Shown piece after piece: positions 8,684-19,246 of a DNA stretch of 64,000 bases; position 1 is the stretch's first letter; every line of letters starts with the position of its first letter. This DNA is from Mesorhizobium sp. WSM3626 (GTDB lineage Bacteria > Pseudomonadota > Alphaproteobacteria > Rhizobiales > Rhizobiaceae). The stretch covers positions 121,327 through 185,326 of the forward strand of contig NZ_AZUY01000007.1 in the NCBI RefSeq assembly GCF_000513935.1. The letters are read 5' to 3'. Both the position numbers and the translations under genes were made by a program. Under the pieces are notes generated by a model. It was not told where the DNA came from. It saw only the letters and a list, made by a program, of their open reading frames with translations, and made no database searches.

Positions 8684-9633
8684 TGGTGGCTGGGGCCAGG
8701 AACCGCAGCATCGACATCGGCGTGTGCACGTTCCGGCGGCCGGAACTGGCCGACACGCTGCGCTCGCTCGCCGCGCTTGCCATGCCTGACGGCTTCGAGG
8801 TCGGCGTCATCGTCGCCGACAATGACGACACGCCAAGCGCCAGGGCGTTGGTGACGGCGCTGTCGCAGGAATTGAAGCTGCCGGTCCGCTACCGGCATTG
8901 CCCGGCGCGTAACATCTCGATTGCCCGCAACGCTTGTCTCGACGCCAGTAAGGCGGATTTCCTGGCCTTCATCGACGACGATGAGACCGCCACCGCCCAC
9001 TGGCTCGCCGAACTGGTGGCGATGGCTGAAAAGAGCGGCGCCGCCGCGGTTCTCGGCCCGGTGCGCGCGCTCTATCGCCCGGATGCGCCGGACTGGATGC
9101 GCCGCGGCGATTTCCATTCCACCTTGCCAGTTCGCGTGCGCGGCGAAATCCGCACCGGCTACACCTGCAACGTCCTGCTGCGCATGGGATCGGACAGCCT
9201 GCGCTCCCGCCGCTTCAGCCTGGCGCGCGGCCAGACCGGCGGTGAGGACACCGAATTCTTCGACCAGATGCACAAGGCAGGCGGCCGGATCGCCTTTGCG
9301 CCCGAAGCATGGGTGGACGAGGCGGTGCCGAGGGCCAGAGCCGCGTTCGACTGGCTCAGCCGCCGTCGTTTCCGGGTCGGCCAGACGCACGGCCATCTCC
9401 TGGGCCGCAATGCCAGCGGCATCGCGCGGGTGAAGCAGGCCGGCCTTGCCGCGGCAAAGGCCGCTTATTGCTTTGCCGCCGCACTTCCGGTTGCCGCCAG
9501 CCCGATGCGCAGGAACCGCAGCGTACTGCGCGGCATCATGCATGTCGGCGTCGTCAGCGGCCTTGTCGGTGTGCGCGAACTGCGCCTTTACGGCCAGCCT
9601 TCACCAGGGGAAGGGGGCAAGCATGCAGCCTGA
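8683..9633 (+). CDS. exoM: Succinoglycan-type glucosyltransferase ExoM
   Basis: A 316-residue GT2 protein. It opens with SIDIGVCTFRRPELADTLRS, typical of ExoM and related enzymes, followed by IVADNDDTPSA, ISIARNACLDAS, FIDDDETA (the acidic metal site) and GGEDTEFFDQM (catalytic base). In Sinorhizobium ExoM adds the third glucose of the repeat unit. ATG 8683 shares its first base with the last base of the exoA TGA stop, so translation is coupled. Its 3' end overlaps exoO by 11 bases. The frame is open further upstream, but that part is a shadow of exoA. Confidence 0.87.
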   Translation: MVAGARNRSIDIGVCTFRRPELADTLRSLAALAMPDGFEVGVIVADNDDTPSARALVTALSQELKLPVRYRHCPARNISIARNACLDASKADFLAFIDDDETATAHWLAELVAMAEKSGAAAVLGPVRALYRPDAPDWMRRGDFHSTLPVRVRGEIRTGYTCNVLLRMGSDSLRSRRFSLARGQTGGEDTEFFDQMHKAGGRIAFAPEAWVDEAVPRARAAFDWLSRRRFRVGQTHGHLLGRNASGIARVKQAGLAAAKAAYCFAAALPVAASPMRRNRSVLRGIMHVGVVSGLVGVRELRLYGQPSPGEGGKHAA

Positions 9634-10591
9634 TGGTGCCTTCGTCCCTGATGTTTCTTTTGTGATTGCGGCCTTCAACGCCGAGGCAACCCTCGATCGG
9701 GCGATCGCCAGCGCCATCGCCCAGCAGGGCGTCAGCCTCGAAATCATCGTCGTCGACGACAAATCGCGTGATGGCACACTCGATGTGGCGCGAGCCTATC
9801 CCGAGCACATCGTGCGCGTCGTGGCGCTCGAAAAGAACAAAGGCCCCGGTGGGGCCAGGAATGCTGGGCTCGACGCCGCGCGCGGCAGGTGGATCGCGGT
9901 TCTCGATTCCGACGACGCCGTCTTTCCCGGCCGCATCGCCGCCATGATGGGCCGCGCCGAAAAGGCGGACGCCGAGATCGCCGTCGACAATCTCCAGGTC
10001 GTCCGTGAGGACGGTGTGGTCGAGGACGCGATGTTCCCGCGCCAGTATCTGGAAGATCTGCGCGAGATAACGCTCGCCACCTACATCGCCGGCAACGTCG
10101 TCTTCGAATCGAAATTCAATTTCGGCTACCTCAAGCCGATCTTCCTGCGCAGTTTCCTCGACGAGAACCAACTGCGCTATGACGAGAAACTGAGGATCGG
10201 CGAGGACTACATCCTGTTTGCCGACGCCCTGGCCAAGGGCGGCAGATGCGTGGTCGAGCCTACTATCGGCTATGCCTATCATATTCGCAGCGGCTCCATC
10301 TCCCGTGTGCTCGAGCTTCATCACGTCGAAGCGATGCGCAAAGCAGATGCGGTGTTCGCTCAAACCCACCAGATGGATGAGGCAGCGCAGGCAGCGTTCG
10401 CCCGGCGCGGCCGCAGCCTGCGCAAGGCAGCCTCGTTCCTGGCGATGGTTCAGCACATCAAGGCGCGGTCCCCGCTCAAGGCGATCCGGACTGCGCTCAG
10501 CGACCCGGCGGCGGTCGGGCATATGGGCATGCCGATCGCCGTGCGGTTGCGAAGAGTAGCGGCACAGTTTGCCGTGGGGGTGGGGAGGTGA
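9623..10591 (+). CDS. exoO: Succinoglycan-type glucosyltransferase ExoO
   Basis: A 322-residue GT2 enzyme, starting at ATG 9623 behind a purine-rich AAGGGGGCAAGC ribosome site inside the end of exoM. Motifs are VSFVIAAFNAEATLDRAI, EIIVVDDKSRDGT, GPGGARNAGLDAARGRWIAV, LDSDDAVFPG (the DxD-type acidic site) and IGEDYILFADAL (catalytic base). ExoO adds the fourth glucose, opening the side chain of the succinoglycan repeat, in Sinorhizobium. Its position between exoM and exoN matches the Sinorhizobium order. Confidence 0.86.
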   Translation: MQPDGAFVPDVSFVIAAFNAEATLDRAIASAIAQQGVSLEIIVVDDKSRDGTLDVARAYPEHIVRVVALEKNKGPGGARNAGLDAARGRWIAVLDSDDAVFPGRIAAMMGRAEKADAEIAVDNLQVVREDGVVEDAMFPRQYLEDLREITLATYIAGNVVFESKFNFGYLKPIFLRSFLDENQLRYDEKLRIGEDYILFADALAKGGRCVVEPTIGYAYHIRSGSISRVLELHHVEAMRKADAVFAQTHQMDEAAQAAFARRGRSLRKAASFLAMVQHIKARSPLKAIRTALSDPAAVGHMGMPIAVRLRRVAAQFAVGVGR

Positions 10592-10665
10592 AGATGCAGG
10601 CACATGGAGGGATTTTTCGTGGCCTGTGAATGGACTGAAGTCGATCTCCTCAGAAGGAATTTGCG

Positions 10666-11562
10666 ATGAAGAAAATCAGGAAGGCCGTGATACCGGTGGC
10701 GGGGCTTGGAACAAGGTTCCTGCCGGCGACCAAGTCGATGCCGAAGGAAATGCTTCCCGTCGTCGACAGGCCCGTCGTGCAATATGCGGTGGACGAGGCC
10801 TTCGAGGCCGGCATCGAGCACATCGTGTTCGTGACGGGCCGCAACAAGGCGGTCATCGAGGACTATTTCGACCTCCATCCGGAATTGATCGGGACCCTGG
10901 AGCAGACCGGCAAGAAGGCGCAATTGCAGTCGCTGGAAAGCCTGCTTCCGGTGGCCGGCGCCACCTCCTTCATCCGCCAGCAATCGCCGCAAGGCCTCGG
11001 CCATGCCGTCTGGTGCGCGCGCGAGGTCATCGGCAACGAGCCCTTCGCCCTGCTTTTGCCTGACATGGTCTCCTTCGGAGGGCGCGGATGCCTGGCCGAG
11101 ATCACCGACCTCTATGCCGAGACCGGCGGCAACGTCATCGCCGTCGAGCGCTGCGATCCGACCGAGACCAACAAATATGGCATCGTCGGCCGTGGCGCCG
11201 ATATTGGCGGCGGCTTCGAGGTGACCGCCATGGTCGAAAAGCCGGCGCCAGCCAACGCGCCGTCGAACTTCTACATCAACGGCCGCTATATCCTGCAGCC
11301 CGAGATCTTCCAGCTTCTGGGCAACCAGCAACGCGGCGCCGGCAATGAGATCCAGCTGACCGACGCCATGGTCCGCCTGTCGGAGCAGCAGCCATTCTTT
11401 GCCCAGCCTTTCAAGGGCCGCATGTTCGACTGCGGTTCCAAGGAAGGGTTCATCCAGGCCAATATCGCCTTCGCGCTGGCGCGCGACGACATGAAGGGCC
11501 CGGTTTTCGAGATGCTCCGGGAGTTCGTCCGGACGCATGAACGCCAGGAAGAAGCCGCATAA
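10666..11562 (+). CDS. exoN: UTP-glucose-1-phosphate uridylyltransferase (ExoN/GalU)
   Basis: A 298-residue GalU-type enzyme that makes UDP-glucose from glucose-1-phosphate and UTP. It begins [20 protein letters not shown], the nucleotide-binding loop, followed by [20 protein letters not shown] with its conserved Lys, [24 protein letters not shown], and GKYIL-like [10 protein letters not shown]. Length matches the family. AAGGA lies eight bases upstream of ATG 10666. Placed between exoO and exoP, it supplies donor for the four glucosyltransferases just upstream. A second housekeeping galU may exist elsewhere in the genome. Confidence 0.93.
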   Translation: MKKIRKAVIPVAGLGTRFLPATKSMPKEMLPVVDRPVVQYAVDEAFEAGIEHIVFVTGRNKAVIEDYFDLHPELIGTLEQTGKKAQLQSLESLLPVAGATSFIRQQSPQGLGHAVWCAREVIGNEPFALLLPDMVSFGGRGCLAEITDLYAETGGNVIAVERCDPTETNKYGIVGRGADIGGGFEVTAMVEKPAPANAPSNFYINGRYILQPEIFQLLGNQQRGAGNEIQLTDAMVRLSEQQPFFAQPFKGRMFDCGSKEGFIQANIAFALARDDMKGPVFEMLREFVRTHERQEEAA

Positions 11563-11710
11563 TGCCCATCTTTCGGGAGCATTGTCGGACGGCTGACGGC
11601 GGAGGGGCCGGTCGGCTCCTCGCTGTCCGGCCCCAAGCGTGTGTCGCGTCCGCCAATGCTCCCGATCTTTCTGGGGCCCGCGAGCGAGACAAGCCAGAAT
11701 TGGACCGAAG

Positions 11711-14092
11711 ATGAATTATGCCAATTTTCCTCTCGACAAGAGGATGCCATTGCCGAATTCGGACGCAGGAGACGGCGACGACTTCATCGATATCGAGCGG
11801 CTGCTTGGCATGGCCGCACGGCAGGCCAAGGTGGTTGGCGTGTGCGCCATCATCGGTCTTTTCCTGGGCTTGCTCTATCTGCAGACGACGCCGCCAAAAT
11901 TTGTGTCGGTCTCCAGCGTGCTGATCGATGAGGGCCTGAACAAGATCGTCGACGACATCTCGGCGACATCGACAACCATGCAGACCGATTCGGCCATCCT
12001 GAGCCAGATCGAGATCCTGACCTCGACCCGGCTCGCCGCCGTGGTCGTCGACAAGCTCAAGCTCGACCAGAACGACGCGTTCATGAACCCGCCCCAGTCG
12101 GCGCTTGCCCAGGGCGTCGGCATGATCCGCGGTCTGATCCAGTATGTCCATCCGAGCCAGTCCACGCCGGGCGCCGGCGATATCTCCAAGCTCGACCCCG
12201 CCGCGCGCGATGCGCTGATCGCCACGTCGCGACGCGACTATGCCATCCTCAAGCTGCAGAACGAGATCCGGGCCGATCGCGTCGGGCGAAGCTACGTCAT
12301 CGCGCTTGGCTATCAAGCGACGGATCCGGGTTTGGCGAAAGCCATCACCAAGGCCTATGCCGACGCCTATCTCGCCGATCAGCTCGATGCCAGCTTCGAC
12401 GCCACCGAGCGCGCGGCGGTCTGGCTGCAGGGCCGGCTGACCGAACTGCGCGAGAGCTCGCAGCAGGCATCGCTGGCGGTCGAGAAATTCAGGGCCGAAC
12501 ATGGCCTGTCCGCCAACAGCGACGGCCAGCTGATGAGCGACAAGCAGCTCGCCGATCTGAACGCCCAGCTCATCGTGGCGCAGGCCGACACGGCACGTGC
12601 CAGCGCCCGCTACCAGCAATACAAGTCGATCGTCGACAGCGGTTCGGACAACGCTTTCAAGGACGCCGCCATATCCAGCGACCAGCCAAGCAGCGCAGTC
12701 ATCGCGGCGCTGAAGACGCGCTACCTCACCGTCGCCAAGCGGCAGCAGGATGTGGAGGCGAATTTCGGCCCGCAGCATCCGCAGGCGGTGGCGCTCGCCA
12801 AGGAGAAGGCCGACATATCGGCGCAGATCTTCGGCGAACTGAAGCAGCTGACCCAAAACTATCGCAACGAGTACGAGGTGGCGCTGGCGCGCGAGACCGC
12901 GCTCAGGGCCAATGTCGCCGCCGCGCAAGGCAAGAGCTCCATCGACAACCAGTCGCAGGTGAAGCTGCGCGACCTCGACCAGAAGGCGACGGCGCTGACC
13001 ACACTCTACCAGACTTTCCTCGGCCGCTACGAGGAAGCCGCGCAGCAGCAATCCTTCCCGGTCGGCAAGATCCGCATCATCTCGGATGCGTCGACGCCGC
13101 TTGCCGCCTCGAGCCCGCGCACCGTCATCGTGCTCGGCCTTTCGCTGGTGCTCGGCGTTCTGATGGGCGCCGGCTTCGGCGGGCTGAACGAATTCAATGA
13201 GCGGTTCTTCAGGACCGGCGAGGAGGTGCGCGACCGCGTTGGCCTCAAATTCCTCGGTTACCTGCCCACCATCGGCAGCAAGCCGACGAAGGAAGACAAA
13301 CCGGACGAGCCCGATCTCAAGGTCGCCAGATCGCCGGCCGCCATTGAAAGGCGCGCGCGAATGCGGGTGAGCATCGACGCTCCGGCGTCGATGTTCTCCG
13401 AAACGCTGCGCAGCGCCAAGATCGCTTTCGATGTCGTCATGGAAGGGCAGGCCAGCCGCGTCATCGGCGTGGTCTCGGTCCTGCCCGGCGAAGGCAAGTC
13501 GACGGTCGCGGCCAATCTCGCCGGTCTGCTCGCCGCCAACGGCGCCAGGACGCTGCTCATCGACGGCGACCTGCGCAATCCGGGCCTCAGCCGCAGCCTC
13601 GGCATGGAAGCCGAGCAAGGGTTGATGGAAGCCGTGGTGAGCGGCCAAACCTGGCAGTCCGTCGGCAAGATCGACAGGCAGACCAAGCTGGCGATCATTC
13701 CGGCGGTGTCGCGTGGGCATTTCTCGCACACCAGCGAGCTTCTCTCCTCGGCCGGCATGCGGCGCTTCATCGAGAACGCCAAGGAGACGTTCGAATACAT
13801 CGTCGTCGATCTGCCGCCGCTGGGGCCGGTGGTCGACGCCAAGGCCTTCGCGCCGCTCGTCGACGGCTTCGTTCTGGTCGCCGAATGGGGCCGCACGCCG
13901 CGCGCCATGGTGCGCTCCATGCTGGAATCCGAACCCTATGTCGCCAACAAGATCGTCGGCGCGGTGCTGAACAAGGTCGATCTGAAGAAGCTGGCCAAAT
14001 ACGGATCGTTCGGCGCGTCGGAGAAATTCTTCGACAAGTACTCGAGCTACTATCTCGACAAGTCGGAAGTGCGGTCGAAGACAGCGGCCTGA
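11711..14092 (+). CDS. exoP: Polysaccharide co-polymerase / tyrosine kinase ExoP (Wzc-like)
   Basis: About 793 residues from ATG 11711 (MNYANFPLDKRMPLPNSDAG). It is an inner-membrane regulator of exopolysaccharide chain length and export. Order: cytoplasmic N-tail, Wzz domain with a first helix near residue 40, long periplasmic coiled-coil segment (~90-460), second helix near residue 475, then a BY-kinase domain. The kinase has Walker A VLPGEGKSTVAANL near residue 590, Walker A' LLIDGDLRNPG and Walker B YIVVDLPPLG. The C-terminus carries clustered tyrosines in YSSYYLDKSE, the probable autophosphorylation site. The frame is open to 11639, but the upstream residues look non-family. Fusion of Wzz and kinase parts is normal for this group. 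Confidence 0.92.
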   Translation: MNYANFPLDKRMPLPNSDAGDGDDFIDIERLLGMAARQAKVVGVCAIIGLFLGLLYLQTTPPKFVSVSSVLIDEGLNKIVDDISATSTTMQTDSAILSQIEILTSTRLAAVVVDKLKLDQNDAFMNPPQSALAQGVGMIRGLIQYVHPSQSTPGAGDISKLDPAARDALIATSRRDYAILKLQNEIRADRVGRSYVIALGYQATDPGLAKAITKAYADAYLADQLDASFDATERAAVWLQGRLTELRESSQQASLAVEKFRAEHGLSANSDGQLMSDKQLADLNAQLIVAQADTARASARYQQYKSIVDSGSDNAFKDAAISSDQPSSAVIAALKTRYLTVAKRQQDVEANFGPQHPQAVALAKEKADISAQIFGELKQLTQNYRNEYEVALARETALRANVAAAQGKSSIDNQSQVKLRDLDQKATALTTLYQTFLGRYEEAAQQQSFPVGKIRIISDASTPLAASSPRTVIVLGLSLVLGVLMGAGFGGLNEFNERFFRTGEEVRDRVGLKFLGYLPTIGSKPTKEDKPDEPDLKVARSPAAIERRARMRVSIDAPASMFSETLRSAKIAFDVVMEGQASRVIGVVSVLPGEGKSTVAANLAGLLAANGARTLLIDGDLRNPGLSRSLGMEAEQGLMEAVVSGQTWQSVGKIDRQTKLAIIPAVSRGHFSHTSELLSSAGMRRFIENAKETFEYIVVDLPPLGPVVDAKAFAPLVDGFVLVAEWGRTPRAMVRSMLESEPYVANKIVGAVLNKVDLKKLAKYGSFGASEKFFDKYSSYYLDKSEVRSKTAA

Positions 14093-14218
14093 GATAGGCC
14101 GCCGCTCTCATTTCGGGATTGCGCAAAGTTTCGGCCGTCCCGCCCTGCGGCCGTCACAAAGTTCGCAGCGCCGCAACATAGCGGAACGGTAGCGCCACCC
14201 AGATGCCGGCAGTGCTCC

Positions 14219-16126
<1,908 letters not shown>

Positions 16127-16274
16127 CCGTAACCTCCCCAGGAACGATTTGCGGTCCTCGGCAATAGCCTATGTTGTTTCTTCGGGCGATGTCTCCCTGC
16201 ATTTTCGTCTCAGTCGGCCGCGTCTTGACCTGACACGCGCGGTGTCGTGAAGTGGGTACCTAGGGGGTGAACGA

Positions 16275-17087
16275 ATGCACTATCGGTGGTCTATCGCGGC
16301 AAGGCCGGCTATCGGGCTGGCAATTGGCGTGGCACTGGCGGTTTCAGCCGGGATCGCCCATGCCGGAGATGCCGCGGCACGGCGCATCATCGGCTTCTCG
16401 CCCGATGGCGTCTATTTCGCCTTCGAACAATACGGAACGCTTGACGCCGGTGCCTCGGCCTCCGGCTATTCCGAGATCGATATCATCGATATCAGAACCG
16501 ACGAGTTCGTCGGCGGCAAGCCGATCCTGATCGTCGACGAATCCGAGGAGTCGACGCTGAGCCTCGATCAGGCAAGGGCGCAAGCGACCACCAAGGCAGG
16601 ACCCACCCTTGCCAAATATGCCATCGCATCGCGCGGCAAGCAGACGGCTTCCGACAAGTTCACCTTTCCCGGTGAAATGGTCGCCTACAACGACATTCCC
16701 CGCCTTGAGCAGGTGTCACAGAAATGGCTTTCGCCGCTCTATGACGAAACCGGGGTTTCGACGATCCAGCTGGAACAGATTCTGGCCGGCAGCACGGCCG
16801 ATTGTTCGGCGAACTTCGATGACATCCAGCAAGGCGACACATCGGGCAAGGCGCTCGGTTTCCGGCTGACGCTGCAAGGCCAGGACGGCAAGCCTTTCAG
16901 GACCTTGCATGAGGACAAGGCCGTACCGGGCTCGAGGAACTGCCCGAGCTCCTACAGCCTGTCGGAATCCTATGAATACACACCGGCTGGCAAGCCGGCG
17001 GTGATCGTCGTGCTGGTGCAGCGCTTCAGCCAAGGCTTTGAAGGGCGTGATCGCCGCTTCATCGCCGTGACCGGGCAGCTCCGCTGA
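16275..17087 (+). CDS. Secreted DUF2259 family protein
   Basis: A 270-residue protein with a Sec signal peptide: basic start MHYRWSIAARP, a hydrophobic core and an AHA|GDAA cleavage site after residue 30. The mature part begins AARRIIGFSPDGVYFAFEQYGT, a WD40-like opening typical of DUF2259, and has a later YEYTPAGKPAVIVVLVQRFSQGFEG segment. Members are predicted periplasmic proteins of unknown function. It is divergent from prpE with a ~150-base shared upstream region. No catalytic residues can be proposed. The family call is from memory of these motifs. Confidence 0.75.
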   Translation: MHYRWSIAARPAIGLAIGVALAVSAGIAHAGDAAARRIIGFSPDGVYFAFEQYGTLDAGASASGYSEIDIIDIRTDEFVGGKPILIVDESEESTLSLDQARAQATTKAGPTLAKYAIASRGKQTASDKFTFPGEMVAYNDIPRLEQVSQKWLSPLYDETGVSTIQLEQILAGSTADCSANFDDIQQGDTSGKALGFRLTLQGQDGKPFRTLHEDKAVPGSRNCPSSYSLSESYEYTPAGKPAVIVVLVQRFSQGFEGRDRRFIAVTGQLR

Positions 17088-17143
17088 GCGATCCATCGAT
17101 AGCCGTCTAACGAACAGGATTCGTTGGACAAATGTGGATTGCA

Positions 17144-17260
17144 CTAGATCGGCAAGGCCACCAGCATGAGGCCGACACCGCCGAAGATCAAAATGGCTGT
17201 CGCAAGAGCTTTTCGATGACGTTCGAAAGTCGTTGGAGCCCGCTCCCAATTGTAACGCAT
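17144..17260 (-). CDS. Possible 38-residue single-pass membrane protein
   Basis: A short minus-strand frame starting ATG 17260 and ending TAG 17144, with GGGGAG eight bases upstream. The product begins MRYNWERAPTTFERHRKAL and continues as one hydrophobic helix (LATAILIFGGVGLMLVALPI) at its C-terminus. This basic-head, single-helix layout is common among real small membrane proteins of rhizobia. It lies opposite to the flanking genes, in the gap before the PqqD-like gene. There is no homology evidence; it could be chance. Confidence 0.45.
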   Translation of the reverse strand: MRYNWERAPTTFERHRKALATAILIFGGVGLMLVALPI

Positions 17261-17521
17261 ACGCTTATCTCCCCAAGTCCCGGGGAGTTCTTACCTTACC
17301 CAAGGGAAGAAAAGCAACGGTCTTGCCGGTCAACGCACTCGCCTGCCGCGTCATTCCGACGACTATTTCTGGGACGATTTCGGCCGTGGATGGACGTTGC
17401 GGCCTGACGAGAGCCTGTCGCAAACATAGAGGCCTGCGGGCCATACCCAGCCGGCCGATAGACAGCGCCCCACCACCGCGCTATCTCATTTCGGGGTTTT
17501 GCTTGGCTTTTGGGGCTCGTG
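17261..17521. other. Interval before the peptide-modification module; no clear precursor gene
   Basis: This is where a precursor peptide for the downstream PqqD/B2 pair would be expected. The plus-strand frame 17256-17429 stays open for 57 codons and ends in TAG with acidic-aromatic content (YFWDDFGRGWTLRPDESL), but it has no ATG, GTG or TTG. A minus-strand frame ending near 17268 gives 59 residues without a clear ribosome site. No Thr at the penultimate leader position, as lasso precursors have, precedes the Gly of the plus frame. I call nothing here. Confidence 0.4.
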
Positions 17522-17812
17522 ATGGAAATTGCCTCTGGAACGGTTCTGCGGCTGGCGGACGATGCCTCGGTTCAGCATGTCGGCGACGGCGCGGTCGTGC
17601 TTTTGGCGCGCAGCGGCCAGCTCTATACCTGCAACGGCACGACCGAAGCTTTTCTCGACAAGGTGGATGGCGCGCGCAGCCTCGGCCAGATCGTGGGCCT
17701 GCTTTGCGAGGAGTTCGAGGTCGACAAGGGCACGCTTGACGAGGACATGGCGGCGCTGGTGACCGATCTGGTCTCGGAAGGCATCCTCGCCGCTCCAGGG
17801 CTTGATAGCTGA
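17522..17812 (+). CDS. PqqD-family peptide chaperone (RiPP recognition element)
   Basis: A 96-residue protein from ATG 17522. Its sequence (LRLADDASVQHVGDGAVVLLA, then LYTCNGTTEAFLDKVDGARS and a helical C-terminus with LCEEFEVDKGTLDEDMAALV) is the winged-helix PqqD fold that binds leader peptides of ribosomally made, modified peptides. Of the PqqD subgroups I recall, it best fits the one encoded beside HprK-related kinases (the 'HPr-rel-A' type in NCBI naming). It is followed after 11 bases by the B2-type protease gene, the usual B1/B2 partnership of lasso-peptide systems. Its actual peptide client is not visible. Confidence 0.8.
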   Translation: MEIASGTVLRLADDASVQHVGDGAVVLLARSGQLYTCNGTTEAFLDKVDGARSLGQIVGLLCEEFEVDKGTLDEDMAALVTDLVSEGILAAPGLDS

Positions 17813-17823
17813 AGGGCTGCTTG

Positions 17824-18258
17824 ATGGCGGACAGTCCCCTCCTGCGCGCCTTGTTCCGCTGCCATCTCTGGGCAAGCGCGCGGCTGATGCCGGTCCTCAT
17901 TGCCAACCGCAGCTTCGAGGAGGTGCTGAAATGGGCGCCGCTCGCCTCGCCGACGCCCTATCGCGGCTTGCCAGCCCCCTACATTATCGCCCGTATCAAC
18001 CGTGCCGTGCGCCGTCCCTGGCTGATGCGCGACCGCAGATGCCTGCGGGAAGGACTGCTCGGCCACCGTTTCCTGCGCCTTGCCGGGTTCGATCCGGAGT
18101 TGCGCTTCGGCGTCGATCCGAAGTCGCTGCAAGCGTCGCGGCTGTCGGCGCATTGCTGGGTCTGCCTCGACGGCAGGCCGGTGGTCAGCGACAGCCTTCC
18201 CGGCATGGTCGAGATCTATCGCCACCATGACCGCGCCTCGAAAGTGCGCGCCGCTTGA
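17824..18258 (+). CDS. Lasso-peptide biosynthesis B2-type (transglutaminase-like) protein
   Basis: A 144-residue protein matching the C-terminal domain of McjB, the leader-cleaving cysteine protease of lasso-peptide pathways. The putative catalytic triad is present: Cys73 in RRCLREGLLGHRFLRL, His110 in LSAHCWVCLDG and Asp116. ATG 17824 has AGGG seven bases upstream; a TTG one codon earlier is less likely. The stop overlaps the next start (TTGA). In known systems B2 removes the leader while B1 holds it. No ATP-dependent cyclase (asparagine-synthetase-like C protein) is encoded nearby, so a true lasso product is doubtful. Confidence 0.82.
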   Translation: MADSPLLRALFRCHLWASARLMPVLIANRSFEEVLKWAPLASPTPYRGLPAPYIIARINRAVRRPWLMRDRRCLREGLLGHRFLRLAGFDPELRFGVDPKSLQASRLSAHCWVCLDGRPVVSDSLPGMVEIYRHHDRASKVRAA

Positions 18259-19238
18259 CCAGACCTTGCGCCTTCTATGATCTCAACGGCCATGTCCTCG
18301 GCATTTCGGCCGACCGTGCCGAGCTATGGCGGGACTTCGACAGGATGCTCGCCAGCCTGCGCGTCGAAGGTTCGACCGAAGCGGATTTTCATCTCGACAT
18401 CGTCGAGGCGGAAACATTGGACGAGATACCCGCCGGATCCCTGGTCTTTGACGGCGAGATCCCGGACGACGGCTACTGCCGAATGATCACGGACGGCGCC
18501 AGCGTCCATCTGGTCCTGCCAGGACGCCAGACCGTCGAGATCAACGAGAAGGGCTGGGCTCGACTCCGCATCGTGCCCGACAGCAAGGCCGCCTGGACGC
18601 CTTCGATGCTGATGCTGGACGCAGCACTCGATGCCGGCGACCAACATGTGCTGCACACCGCGGGCCTGACGCTGCCGGGCCGCGACGCCGTCGTGCTGGT
18701 CCATGCCCCGAGCGGTACCGGCAAGACCACCACATCGCTGGCCTTGGCAACGCAAGGATTCGGCCTGTGCTCCGACGATGCCATGATCCTGAATGTCGCT
18801 TCCGCCACGCCTGTTGCCTGGGGTTTGCCCCGCCACGTCAAGATCCATGAGAAGACAGCGCGGATGATCCCGCTTGTGGCGCCATGTCTCGGGCCGTCCT
18901 GGGACCGTAACGGCGAACAGGCTGTTTCGCTGGAAAAGCTGGGTGGGATCATAAAAATCGAGAACCCGACCGCCCGTCCGGTAGCAGCACTCCTGCACCT
19001 TGCGCGATCGGCCGACGAAGAAACCCGGCTCACGCCCATGGCCCGGGCCGACGCGATGGTGGCGCTGGCGATGGACAATGTCCGCACCGGCATGACCGGC
19101 CTGCTGCCGCTGCAGAAGCGCCGGCTGGCGACGATCGGCAAGCTGGTCTCCTCGGTGCCGACCTTCACCCTGGAAGTGGGCGCGCGTCCGGCCGACGCGG
19201 CGGCGCTGATAAGCGCCACATTGACGTCACGGGACTGA
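18255..19238 (+). CDS. HprK-related serine kinase-like protein
   Basis: A 327-residue protein whose centre carries a P-loop, VHAPSGTGKTTTSLAL near residue 150, followed by GFGLCSDDAMIL. These are the Walker A and the acidic strand of the HPr kinase fold (PEP-carboxykinase-like). The N-terminal ~110 residues are variable, as in the HprK-related A family. The start is TTG 18255, overlapping the upstream TGA; the next ATG would remove the N-terminal region. HprK-type kinases beside lasso-like genes can phosphorylate the peptide, for example on a C-terminal serine, but a substrate here is unproven. HPr itself is encoded 5 kb away; a link is only speculation. Confidence 0.78.
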   Translation: MTRPCAFYDLNGHVLGISADRAELWRDFDRMLASLRVEGSTEADFHLDIVEAETLDEIPAGSLVFDGEIPDDGYCRMITDGASVHLVLPGRQTVEINEKGWARLRIVPDSKAAWTPSMLMLDAALDAGDQHVLHTAGLTLPGRDAVVLVHAPSGTGKTTTSLALATQGFGLCSDDAMILNVASATPVAWGLPRHVKIHEKTARMIPLVAPCLGPSWDRNGEQAVSLEKLGGIIKIENPTARPVAALLHLARSADEETRLTPMARADAMVALAMDNVRTGMTGLLPLQKRRLATIGKLVSSVPTFTLEVGARPADAAALISATLTSRD

Positions 19239-19246
19239 CGGCCACT

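Noticed and set aside
11450..13729. 759-codon minus-strand frame opposite exoP
   Set aside because: Shadow of exoP, which has full Wzz and kinase motifs.
14132..14153. CGGCCG...CGGCCG inverted repeat between exoP and prpE as a terminator
   Set aside because: Only six pairs, in GC-rich sequence where such repeats are common, and no T-run follows.
17233..17739. Plus-strand frame running into the PqqD-like gene in another phase
   Set aside because: Its second half is the wrong phase of a clear PqqD protein, and its first half has no ribosome site or family features.
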